Below, piece by piece: positions 34,760 through 43,093 of a stretch of 64,000 nt of DNA; position 1 is the first letter of the stretch, and the number at the start of each line of letters is the position of its first letter. The position numbers and the translations under genes were made by a program. Where the stretch lies: NCBI RefSeq assembly GCF_030816725.1, contig NZ_JAUSYG010000001.1, forward strand, positions 3,968,001 to 4,032,000, in the 5' to 3' direction. Under the pieces are notes generated by a model that saw nothing but the letters and a program-made list of their open reading frames with translations, did not search any database and was not told the origin of the DNA. The DNA is from Pseudarthrobacter defluvii. GTDB lineage: Bacteria > Actinomycetota > Actinomycetes > Actinomycetales > Micrococcaceae.

Positions 34760-34885
34760 GAGCTGGCCCTCCTCCTGCATCGCTTCGGGTAAGCGACGCG
34801 AGACGGCCAAGCTACCACGTGTCCCGAGCGCGATCCATGGGAAAGAGCCCTAAAGAAGGCCCCCTTTGAACGCCTGCCAAAGCAC

Positions 34886-37174
34886 TCAGGCGCCGGTGGC
34901 GACAGCCACTGTGACGGGCGCCCTGAAGGAGTGCGTGCCGCCGCCAACGGTTCGCTGTGCGCCGTCCGGAAGGACGACGTCGGCCGTCACCCCGTCCGGG
35001 ACGGTCGCCTCAAGCAGGAACTCCCCGCCGTCGAGCGTCCATTCAGCGCGGATCTCGCCGAGCGGGGTCTTCAGGGACGTCTTTGCCCAGTCGATCCCCT
35101 CCCCCGGCCGCGGCTGGATGAGGACGCGGGCGTAGCCCGGTTCCAGCGGGCGGATGCCGCCGATGGCCTTGTGCATCCAGTCCGCCACGGCGCCCAGGGC
35201 GTAGTGGTTGAAGCTGGTCATCTCGCCGGGGTTGATGCTGCCGTCCGGGAGCATGGAGTCCCAGCGCTCCCAGACGGTGGTGGCGCCCATGGTCACCGGG
35301 TAGAGCCAGGACGGGCAGCCTTCCTCCAGCAGCAGCCGGTACGCCTCGTCCGCATGGCCGGTATCGGTGAGCGCGTGGGTGATGAACGGCGTCCCGGCAA
35401 ACCCGGTGGACACGCGGTAGCCGTTGTCCCGGACCAGCTCCGCGAGGCGGTTCCCGGCGAACTCGCGCAGCTCCGGGGTCTGCAGCACATCGAACGCAAT
35501 GGCCAGGGCGTAGACGGTGGTGCAGTCGCTGCGGATGGTGCCGTCGGCAGCCACGTAGTGCTCGGCGAAGGCGTCCCGCACCCGGTCGGCGAGCGCGTTG
35601 AAGTGGGCTTCGTCGTCGTGCTTTCCCAAGAGGCCGGCGGCCTGCGCGGTGAGGCGGGCGGTGCGGTGCATGCAGGCGGTGGCCACGACGGCGGTGTCCG
35701 CCTTCGCTGCCCACGGCTGGTCGGGTGCGGCGTCCGGGTCCAGCCAGTCGCCGAACTGGAACCCGGAGTCCCACAGCCCGGCGGGCGAGAGCAGGCCCTC
35801 CACGCGGCGCGTGTGCGAGGCCATCGATTCGTACTGGTTCCGCAAAACCCTGAGGTCCCCATACGCCTCCCACAAGGCCCACGGCACCCACACGGATGCC
35901 TCGCTCCACAGCGCCGAGGACTCAGGCGACGGAAATTCCGCCGGCTGCGGGCAGTACTTCAGCGCATCCGGCACGGTGATAGGCACCAGCCCGTCCTGTG
36001 CCTTCTGCTCCGCCGCGAGGTCCAGCAGCCAGTCCTGCAGGAACCCCTTGACGTCGTACAGGTAGGCGGCGGTGGGGGCGAACACGGCAATGTCGCCGGT
36101 CCATCCGAGCCGTTCGTCCCGCTGCGGGCAGTCGGTGGGCAGGTCCAGGAAGTTGCCGCGCAGGCCCCAGACGATGTTGCGGTGCAGCTGGTTCACGAGC
36201 TCGTTGGAGCATTCGAAGGTGCCGGTGCGCTCCAGGTCCGAATGCACCACGACGGCCTCAAGGTCACTAGGCGTGAGCGTCCCTGGCCAGCCCGTAATCT
36301 CGGCGTAGCGGAAGCCGTGGAAGGTCTTGGTGGGCTCGAAGACGTCCTGCCCGCCGGAGAGGATGAAGGTGTCGGTGGCCTTGGCCGACCGCAGCGGCCG
36401 GACGCCGAGTTCGCCGTCCTCCAGCACCTCGGCGTGCCGCACGGTGATCACCTGCCCCGCCTCGCCCTGCACCGTGAACCGCAGCCAGCCCACCAGGTTC
36501 TGGCCGAAGTCCACCAGTGTCTTTCCGGCCGGCGAGGTAAGTATCTCCACAGGAGGCACGACGCCGGCACGCACCACGGGTGGGCCCACCGGCTCAGCCA
36601 GCCGGTCGGCGTCGAACGCCAGCTCGCGGACACCGGTCCAGTCAGCGCCCGGCGCAAAGCCGGGCTCCGCCCAGCCCGGCTGGAGGCGGCGGGCGTCGAT
36701 GTTCTGCCCGTCATAGAGGTCGTTGAAGGTGGTGGCGGATGGGCCGGACTGCCAGGAGGTGTCCGAGGCGACGGTCTGGATGTGGCCGTCGTCGAACTCG
36801 ATGTCCAGCTGCCCGAAGAACCCCAGCTCGTCGCCGTACAGGTTGGACATGCCGTGCCAGGCCAGCCGCCCGCGGTACCAGCCGTTGCCGAGCTCTACTC
36901 CGATCACCGTGGACGGGCCCACCAGGTGGGTGACGTCGTAGCTGCGGTAGCGGAGCCGCCACTCGTAGGAGCTCCAGCCCGGGCTCAGCACGTCCGGGCC
37001 TACGGGGATGCCGTTGATGAACGCCTCGTAGACACCCAACGCGGTGGCCCTGAGGACCGCGTCCACCACTGCCCCGTGGCCCTCCTCAAGGATGAACTCC
37101 TTCCTGAGCAGCGGGGCGCCGCCAAAGTCCTGTTCGGGGGTGATCATGGCGGCGTGCCAGGGAGTCGAAGTCAT
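34886..37174 (-). CDS. alpha-L-rhamnosidase (GH78), second copy
   Basis: 762 residues, shorter than the copy at 27352 because the N-terminal sandwich is reduced. The order is RKEFILEEGHGAV, YEAFINGIPVGPDVLSPGWS, LGNGWYRGRLAWHG. The catalytic signature is complete: PTDCPQRDERLGWTGDIAVF and SGFQFGDWLDPDAAPDQPWA. Ends with the PRPGEGIDWAKTSL beta domain. Cytoplasmic. Last gene of the Dpp-type transporter operon (about 35 bp after the ATPase), so the transporter probably imports a rhamnoside. Confidence 0.93.
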   Translation of the reverse strand: MTSTPWHAAMITPEQDFGGAPLLRKEFILEEGHGAVVDAVLRATALGVYEAFINGIPVGPDVLSPGWSSYEWRLRYRSYDVTHLVGPSTVIGVELGNGWYRGRLAWHGMSNLYGDELGFFGQLDIEFDDGHIQTVASDTSWQSGPSATTFNDLYDGQNIDARRLQPGWAEPGFAPGADWTGVRELAFDADRLAEPVGPPVVRAGVVPPVEILTSPAGKTLVDFGQNLVGWLRFTVQGEAGQVITVRHAEVLEDGELGVRPLRSAKATDTFILSGGQDVFEPTKTFHGFRYAEITGWPGTLTPSDLEAVVVHSDLERTGTFECSNELVNQLHRNIVWGLRGNFLDLPTDCPQRDERLGWTGDIAVFAPTAAYLYDVKGFLQDWLLDLAAEQKAQDGLVPITVPDALKYCPQPAEFPSPESSALWSEASVWVPWALWEAYGDLRVLRNQYESMASHTRRVEGLLSPAGLWDSGFQFGDWLDPDAAPDQPWAAKADTAVVATACMHRTARLTAQAAGLLGKHDDEAHFNALADRVRDAFAEHYVAADGTIRSDCTTVYALAIAFDVLQTPELREFAGNRLAELVRDNGYRVSTGFAGTPFITHALTDTGHADEAYRLLLEEGCPSWLYPVTMGATTVWERWDSMLPDGSINPGEMTSFNHYALGAVADWMHKAIGGIRPLEPGYARVLIQPRPGEGIDWAKTSLKTPLGEIRAEWTLDGGEFLLEATVPDGVTADVVLPDGAQRTVGGGTHSFRAPVTVAVATGA

Positions 37175-37209
37175 GGGTCAGTGGTCCTTTGTGAAGAGGT
37201 GAAAGGTAT

Positions 37210-38217
37210 CTAGGCGTAATGGCAGGCAACGTCAGCGGTGCCCACCCGTCGCAGCGCGGGCCGTTCGGTGGCGCACAGCTCGGTGGCCAGCGGGCAGCGG
37301 AGCCGGAACGGGCAGCCGCCGGGCCCGGGGACGGCGGCTGCGCCGGTGCGGACACCCAGCGACTCACGGGCCTCCCGCCGGGCGGCCTGTTCCGCGGGGC
37401 GGGGCACGGGTGATGCGGCCACGAGGGCCTGGGTGAACGGGTGCTGCGGATTCTCCGTGACGGCGGCAGCGGGGCCGGTTTCCATCACCTGCCCGCGGTA
37501 GAGGACCACCACGCGCTGGGCCAGGAACTGGACCACGGCGATGTCGTGGGCGATGAACAGGTAGCTCAGGCCGCGTTCGTCGCGGAGGTCGGCCAGGAGG
37601 TTGAGCACCTGGGCCTGGGTGGACAGGTCCAGGGCGCTGACGGCTTCGTCGCAGACCACCAGTTGGGGGTCGCAGATCAGGGCGCGTGCCACCGAGATGC
37701 GCTGCCGCTGGCCGCCGGAGAACTGGCTGGGGTACCGGTCCACGGCCTCACGGGGCAGGCCGACGCGTTCCAGCATGTCCTCTGCCTTGGCCCGGGCCTC
37801 GGCCGGGGAGGCGCCGCGCAGTCGGAGCGGTTCGGCCAGGGAGGTGCCTATGGTGTTCCGCGGGTTCAGCGATGAATTGGGATCCTGGAAGACTGCCCGC
37901 AGCTCCCCGCCAAGGTCCCTGCGCTGGGCCGCGGTAGCGGAGGTGATGTCCTTGCCCCGGTAGGAGATGGCGCCGGCGGAGACCTTCTGCAGGCCCAGGA
38001 TGGCCTTGCCGATGGTGGATTTTCCGGAGCCGGACTCCCCCACCAGTCCAACAGTCTCTCCGGGGGCGATGCTGAAGCTGACATGGTCGACGGCGGCCGG
38101 TGCGGCGGCTGCCTTGCGCCCCCGGCCGTAGCGGACCACCAGGTCCGTGACCTCGAGCATGGGAGTGGCGGCGGGCTGCGACGTGGGGTCGCTGCGTTCC
38201 GTGACAGCGGTGCTCAT
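37210..38217 (-). CDS. ABC transporter ATP-binding protein (OppF/DppF type)
   Basis: 335 residues: Walker A VGLVGESGSGKSTIGKAILG, Q-loop FQDPNSSLNPRNTIG, signature FSGGQRQRISVARALICDPQ, Walker B LVVCDEAVSALD. The C-terminal oligopeptide-transporter zone has Cys residues CPFRLRCPLATELCATERPA, typical of OppD/F. Overlaps the permease-ATPase fusion by four bases; it supplies the second ATPase of the heterodimer. Confidence 0.95.
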   Translation of the reverse strand: MSTAVTERSDPTSQPAATPMLEVTDLVVRYGRGRKAAAAPAAVDHVSFSIAPGETVGLVGESGSGKSTIGKAILGLQKVSAGAISYRGKDITSATAAQRRDLGGELRAVFQDPNSSLNPRNTIGTSLAEPLRLRGASPAEARAKAEDMLERVGLPREAVDRYPSQFSGGQRQRISVARALICDPQLVVCDEAVSALDLSTQAQVLNLLADLRDERGLSYLFIAHDIAVVQFLAQRVVVLYRGQVMETGPAAAVTENPQHPFTQALVAASPVPRPAEQAARREARESLGVRTGAAAVPGPGGCPFRLRCPLATELCATERPALRRVGTADVACHYA

Positions 38218-40310
38218 GCCAAATCCTTTTCAACGATGTGGTCTTGCGTGCGGGTGACTTCCAGCCGCCGTGCGGCGGGGACGTCCGTGGGCAGCCAGTC
38301 CATCCCTTCGACGGCGAGCTGGTCCGCCTTGACGCAGCGAACCAGGCCCTCGCCCGTACCGGAAGCCAGCAGCGGAACCGGCTCCAGGCAGGCGGAGCCG
38401 GCGAACTGGCAGCGGGCGGCAAACCGGCACCCCGTGGGCCAGTCCTTGGGCTGCGGCACCTGGCCGCTGATGGTGGCCAGGCGTTCGGGCATGCTGTCCG
38501 CGTGGTTGGCGTGCGGGTCCGCTGCCAGCAGAGCAAGTGTGTAAGGGTGACGGGGGTTGTCCAGGATGGCCGCGGTCCTGCCGTTCTCCACCACCTGCCC
38601 GGCGTACATCACGGCTACCTGGTCGCAGATGTCCGCCACCACGCCGAGGTCGTGTGTGACCATGACGACGGACATTCCGGTGTCCTTCACCAGGGTCCGG
38701 AGCAGGGAGAGGATTTCGGCCTGCACTGTGACGTCAAGTGCGGTGGTGGGTTCATCCGCCACCAGCAGCCTCGGCTGGCCGGAAAGTGCCAGGGCGATGG
38801 CCACGCGCTGGGCCATGCCGCCGCTGATCTGGTGCGGGTAGGTCTTCAGGATCCGCGCAGCATCAACGATCCCTACCTTCTCCAGCAGGCTCCGCGCTTC
38901 GGCGCCGGCCTCGGCCCTGCCCATGCCCCGGAGCCGGCGGATGGTGGCGGTGAGCTGGTAGCCAATGGTGAACATCGGGTCCAGGGCGCGCATGGGTTCC
39001 TGGCTGATCAGCGCGATCTCCCGGCCCCGGACAGCTTCCATGTCTTTCTCCGTGGTGGCGGCGAGGTTCCTGCCGTTCCAGAGGATCTGCCCGCCCGGGA
39101 CCGAAACCCCGGAGGGCAGCAGTCCCAGGAGGGACAGCGCCGTCATGGTCTTGCCGCAACCGGACTCCCCCACCAGGCCCAGAACGGTGCCGGGCCGGAC
39201 GTCGAAGGACACGTCGGTGACCAGCCGGACGCCGTTGCCTGTACCCGCACTGTCGACGCCGACCGAGAGGTTCCGGACACTGAGCATCCCCTGTTCCGGC
39301 GCCTCCTCCGGGCGGGCGGGAGCAGCGGCTGCGATGGCAGCAACGGCTTTGGCGCGCTGCCGGCGGGCTGCCGCCGACGGCAGGTGCGGGGCGGCAGCGT
39401 TGGGCGCCTTGCCCAGGGCGTTACCAATGGCATTGGCCGAAAGGACCGTCAGGGCCAGCACAGCGCCGGTGGGCACCATCATCCACGGGGCGTCGTAGAC
39501 GTGCTGGGACGCTCCCTGGATCATGCCGCCCCAGCTCGGCTGCGGGATGGGCGGGCCGAAGCCGATGAACGCCAGGCCCGCCTGGATGAGCATGCCCACG
39601 GCGAAGATCAGCGCGGCCTGGACCACGATGGTGTTGGCAAGGCCGGGCAGGACGTGGCGGAGGCTGATGCCCAGCGGGCTGATGCCGTCCACTTTGGCCG
39701 CGTCCACGTAGAGCTGGGACTGCAGGGATTTGGCCTGGCCCAGGATCACGCGGTAGATCCCGGCGGACATCAGGATGCCCAGGATGGCCATGACCACCGG
39801 GATGTTGGTTCCCACGGCACCAATGACTGCCAGGATGATAACGGTTCCCGGCAGGGACATCATGATCTCGGTGACCCTGCTGATGACGCCTTCCGTCCGT
39901 TCGCCCGCGCCGGCGGCGAGCATGGCCAGGATGGTGCCGAGTCCGACGCCGACAACCACCGTAAGCAGGGACGTTCCCAGGGTGCCGGCCGCGGCGGCGA
40001 AGATGCGGCTGAGGATGTCCCGGCCCAGTTCATCCGTGCCCAGCCAGTGGGCGGCGGTGGGACCGGAGAGGACGGCGGTGAAGTCCTGGTCCTCGGTCTT
40101 GAACGGCAGCCAGAGCGGAGCCGTCAGGGACGCAATGACAAGCGCCGCCAGCCACACGAGGCCTGCTACGGCTCCCGGTGACGCGAAGAGACGGTGCTTG
40201 GAAAACCTGGCGAGTGCCGCCTTGCCGGCGCTGGGCACGGGGGCTCCTCCCGCCGTCGTACTTCCTGTCTGGTCCGCGTCCGCGGGGGCCGGGGCGACTG
40301 TGGGGATCAT
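38214..40310 (-). CDS. permease-ATPase fusion (DppC-DppD type)
   Basis: 698 residues. Residues 1-300 form a DppC permease (HWLGTDELGRDILSRIFAAA entry, EAA-like YVDAAKVDGISPLGISLRHV, end WMMVPTGAVLALTVLSANAI). An Ala/Pro-rich linker (AAIAAAAPARPEEAPE) leads to a DppD ATPase with VGESGCGKTMTALSLLG, SGGMAQRVAIALALSGQPRL and VADEPTTALDVT. The frame is continuous, so it is a true fusion. Start at ATG 40310 overlaps the DppB-type gene by four bases. Confidence 0.93.
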   Translation of the reverse strand: MIPTVAPAPADADQTGSTTAGGAPVPSAGKAALARFSKHRLFASPGAVAGLVWLAALVIASLTAPLWLPFKTEDQDFTAVLSGPTAAHWLGTDELGRDILSRIFAAAAGTLGTSLLTVVVGVGLGTILAMLAAGAGERTEGVISRVTEIMMSLPGTVIILAVIGAVGTNIPVVMAILGILMSAGIYRVILGQAKSLQSQLYVDAAKVDGISPLGISLRHVLPGLANTIVVQAALIFAVGMLIQAGLAFIGFGPPIPQPSWGGMIQGASQHVYDAPWMMVPTGAVLALTVLSANAIGNALGKAPNAAAPHLPSAAARRQRAKAVAAIAAAAPARPEEAPEQGMLSVRNLSVGVDSAGTGNGVRLVTDVSFDVRPGTVLGLVGESGCGKTMTALSLLGLLPSGVSVPGGQILWNGRNLAATTEKDMEAVRGREIALISQEPMRALDPMFTIGYQLTATIRRLRGMGRAEAGAEARSLLEKVGIVDAARILKTYPHQISGGMAQRVAIALALSGQPRLLVADEPTTALDVTVQAEILSLLRTLVKDTGMSVVMVTHDLGVVADICDQVAVMYAGQVVENGRTAAILDNPRHPYTLALLAADPHANHADSMPERLATISGQVPQPKDWPTGCRFAARCQFAGSACLEPVPLLASGTGEGLVRCVKADQLAVEGMDWLPTDVPAARRLEVTRTQDHIVEKDLA

Positions 40311-41248
40311 GAGGCACGCAACTTCGGGTCGAGGAACTTGGTGGCGAGTTCCAGCACCAGGTTGACGGCGACCACCACCACGGTGGCGATCACCACCACG
40401 CCCTGCACGGCGGGGGCATCGTGGGTGCTGACGGAGGACTGGACGGCCTGCCCCAGGCCGGGCATGGCGAACAGCTGCTCCGCGATGACCGAGCCGCCGA
40501 ACAGGCCAATGAACTGCAGGGCGATCCCGGCCACGATCGGCAGGCTGGCGTAGCGCAGGGCGTGGACGTAGAGGATTTTCCAGGTAGGGGTGGCCGTGGC
40601 GCGCAGCGTGCGGATGTGCTCCTGCTGCAGCGCTTCCAGCATGGATGCCCTGGTCTGGCGGGCGATGAAGGCTGCGCCGCCAACGGCCAGGGTGATCACC
40701 GGCAGCGCCAGGGACAATGCCCAGTCCTGCGGTGAAACCTCGAACGGCACGTAGCCGGTGGCGGGGAAGACCGAGGACTGGACGGCGAAGAGGTACACGA
40801 AGATGATGCCCACCCAGAAGGCGGGCAGGGCCACCAGCAGGCCGACGAAACCGCCGATGAGCTGGTCCAGCACGCCGCCGCGGACGGCCGCGGTGACCCC
40901 GAGGGCAATGCCAAGGACCGCGCTGAGGATGGTGGCTCCGGCAGCGAGCGAGGCGGTGACAGGCAGGCGGCTGGCAAGGTCGGCGCTGACCGAGCGGCCG
41001 TCGATCAGCGAAACGCCCAGGTCGCCATGGACGGCGGAACCGAGCCAGGTGAAGAACTGGGTGAACAGGGGGTCGTTCCAGCCCAGCCGCTGGTTGACCT
41101 CGTCGATCGCGTCCTGGGAGGCGCCAGCGCCGAGGGACACGGCCCCGGGGCTTCCCGGCATTGCGTGGACCAGCAGGAATGCCAGCACCGCAACCACCAG
41201 CACGGTGGCCAGCGCCATCAGCAGGCGCTTGGTGATGAATAGTGCCAT
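40307..41248 (-). CDS. ABC transporter permease (DppB/OppB type)
   Basis: 313 residues, six helices: MALFITKRLLMALATVLVVA start, periplasmic loop LGAGASQDAIDEVNQRLGWN, EAA loop YVHALRYASLPIVAGIALQF with RQTRASMLEALQQEHIRTLR before it. GGAGG five bases before ATG 41248 fixes the start. Separated from the binding-protein gene by a 10-bp perfect hairpin. Confidence 0.93.
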   Translation of the reverse strand: MALFITKRLLMALATVLVVAVLAFLLVHAMPGSPGAVSLGAGASQDAIDEVNQRLGWNDPLFTQFFTWLGSAVHGDLGVSLIDGRSVSADLASRLPVTASLAAGATILSAVLGIALGVTAAVRGGVLDQLIGGFVGLLVALPAFWVGIIFVYLFAVQSSVFPATGYVPFEVSPQDWALSLALPVITLAVGGAAFIARQTRASMLEALQQEHIRTLRATATPTWKILYVHALRYASLPIVAGIALQFIGLFGGSVIAEQLFAMPGLGQAVQSSVSTHDAPAVQGVVVIATVVVVAVNLVLELATKFLDPKLRAS

Positions 41249-41269
41249 AGTGACCTCCATCGGTCAGGC

Positions 41270-41309
41270 CCTTCCCGGCGGGCCCATTCCTGGAACCCTG
41301 CCGGGAAGG
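41270..41309 (-). terminator. intercistronic hairpin after the second binding-protein gene
   Basis: CCTTCCCGGC and GCCGGGAAGG pair perfectly around a 20-nt loop, directly between the binding-protein stop (41318) and the permease start (41248). No T-run. Same position and probable role as the hairpin at 23147-23174. Confidence 0.55.
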
Positions 41310-41317
41310 TGCGCGTT

Positions 41318-42874
41318 TTAGCTGGCCGGGGTGTAAGACGAGAGAAGCGGGTAGGCGTTGGTGCCGGCGAATTTCACCGGGGACACCTTCTTGGTGTTGT
41401 AGCCCTGGTTGGTGAGCGCCTCGTACAGCGGGATCATCCAGCCGGACTCCACCAGCCGGGTGTTCAGCTTGGTGGCGGCTGCCTTGACGGCGGCGTCGTC
41501 CTTCGCTGCGGCCAGCTCGCCGGTCGCTGCGCTCAGCTGGTCATCGGTGGCTTTCTGGACATTGGTAAAGCCGTTGAGGATGGCGCCATACATGACGCCG
41601 ACCGGGTTGTCCCAGTTCAGCGGTGCGTAGCCCAGCGGCGTGGTGGCGACGGCGGCGAAGGCTTCGTCGGTGGAGGCAGCCATCTTGACGTTCATGGTGA
41701 TGCCGACGGCGGCGAGGTCCTTCTGGACGGCCTGCAGGTCCGTCTGGGTCTGGGCGCCGGCGATGATGGTGAACTCGAAGCCGTTGGGGTAGCCCGCCTC
41801 TGCCAGCAGGGCCTTGGCCTTGTCCGGGTTGTACGCGAATTTGGTCTCAAGGTCCTTGGTGAAGCCGGCCGAATCCTTGGGCAGGGCGTTCCACGCGGGG
41901 ATGTCGCCCTTGTGCAGCGCGTCCACCAGGGCCTGGCGGTTGATGGCGTACTGGATGGCCTGGCGGACCTTTTCCTGGCCGAACGCCGGGGCGGTCTTGC
42001 CGGTCTTGTCGAAGGAGATCATGGTGTTGACGGTGCCGCCGATCTGGGTGACCCCGACGCCCTTGGACTTGGCGAAGTCAACAGTGTTCGAGGTCAGCAT
42101 GGCGACGTCCGCCTGGCCGGAGACCAGGGCGTTGGCCCGGGCCTGGGGGTCCATGACAACGCTGAAGACCACCTTCTTGTAGGCGTATTCGGAGGCGTCC
42201 GCGCTCTTGTCGTTCTTCACCAGGACGTACTTGTTGCCCTTCACGGTGGAGGGGTCCAGGGTGTAGGGGCCGGAACCGTCCGGGGTTGCCCCGAGGCTGG
42301 CCGTGTCCGTGACACCGTTCTTGCCCACGATCATGCCCGTGGTGGAGGCCAGGTTCTTCTCGAACCCGGGCTGCGGCTTGGCGAAGGTCAGGGCCACCTG
42401 GGTGGGGCTGACCACATCCACGGAGGTGATTTCCTGTGCGCCGCCCTTGGCTACGGCGGAGTAGGCGCTCAGGGCGGGATCGGAGCGGCGGTCCAGGTTG
42501 GTTTTGACCAGGGCGGCGTCGAGTTTGGACCCGTCGGTGAACGTGACATCGTCCTTGAGGGTCAGCGTCAGGACGGTGTTGTCGGCGTTATAGCTGAACT
42601 CCTTGGCCAGGCCGGGGCCTGTGGAACCGTCCGGCTGAAGCGTCATGAGGCTGTCGTAGAGGCCTTCGAAGAACTGCCGCTGTGCCGCAGAAACACGCAG
42701 GGGATCATAGCCGAAGGAGGCCGAGTCGCTGTCGATTGCCAACGTAAGGCTGCTGGTATCGGCCTTGGCTGCGGCCTGGCTGGACCCGCCGCCGCAGGCA
42801 GCAAGGGAACCGATCAGCAGGGCACCGGTCAGGACGGCAGCGCTGCCGCGCCCGGTGGTGGTCATAAGTTTCAT
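41318..42874 (-). CDS. family 5 substrate-binding lipoprotein
   Basis: 518 residues. Lipoprotein signal MKLMTTTGRGSAAVLTGALL with lipobox LAAC, then GGGSSQ linker. Body matches the Opp/Dpp/Nik binding proteins (QRQFFEGLYDSLMTLQPDGS, LTLTLKDDVTFTDGSKLDAA, RQAIQYAINRQALVDALHKG). With GH78 and GH1 enzymes around it, the ligand is more likely a glycoside than a peptide; family 5 proteins importing oligosaccharides are known. Start at ATG 42874; the frame is open upstream but crosses the divergent promoter. Confidence 0.92.
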   Translation of the reverse strand: MKLMTTTGRGSAAVLTGALLIGSLAACGGGSSQAAAKADTSSLTLAIDSDSASFGYDPLRVSAAQRQFFEGLYDSLMTLQPDGSTGPGLAKEFSYNADNTVLTLTLKDDVTFTDGSKLDAALVKTNLDRRSDPALSAYSAVAKGGAQEITSVDVVSPTQVALTFAKPQPGFEKNLASTTGMIVGKNGVTDTASLGATPDGSGPYTLDPSTVKGNKYVLVKNDKSADASEYAYKKVVFSVVMDPQARANALVSGQADVAMLTSNTVDFAKSKGVGVTQIGGTVNTMISFDKTGKTAPAFGQEKVRQAIQYAINRQALVDALHKGDIPAWNALPKDSAGFTKDLETKFAYNPDKAKALLAEAGYPNGFEFTIIAGAQTQTDLQAVQKDLAAVGITMNVKMAASTDEAFAAVATTPLGYAPLNWDNPVGVMYGAILNGFTNVQKATDDQLSAATGELAAAKDDAAVKAAATKLNTRLVESGWMIPLYEALTNQGYNTKKVSPVKFAGTNAYPLLSSYTPAS

Positions 42875-42986
42875 CTGGTGCGCCTTCGCATTCTTGACGG
42901 TGACAAACGGAGGAAATTTGAGGGACCGGAGCTGTCCGGCTCCCTTCAAGAATCCGTGGGGAGCAGCGCTACCAAACATGACAATG

Positions 42987-43010
42987 TCATTCATTGAAAA
43001 AGTATTGTGG
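42987..43010. promoter_or_regulatory. element shared with the first rhamnosidase operon
   Basis: Counterpart of 30171-30194 (19 of 24 matches, AGTATTGTGG identical). It lies between the divergent binding-protein and GH1 genes. It overlaps a CAATG-N5-CATTG inverted repeat at 42982-42996, a plausible regulator half-site pair. Confidence 0.5.
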
Positions 43011-43093
43011 CGGCGGTCATGGACCTCGTCAGGATGGATGCAGGCAGCGAGGTCTGGGACGCGTTGTGCGCGTCCATCATGAAAGGAACCCCT

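Noticed and set aside
34931..37213. Very long plus-strand open frame opposite the second rhamnosidase
   Set aside because: A high-GC antisense shadow: it mirrors the GH78 gene and has Gly/Arg/Val-rich composition without motifs.
38238..40181. 647-codon plus-strand open frame
   Set aside because: Antisense shadow of the permease-ATPase fusion; no recognisable domain.
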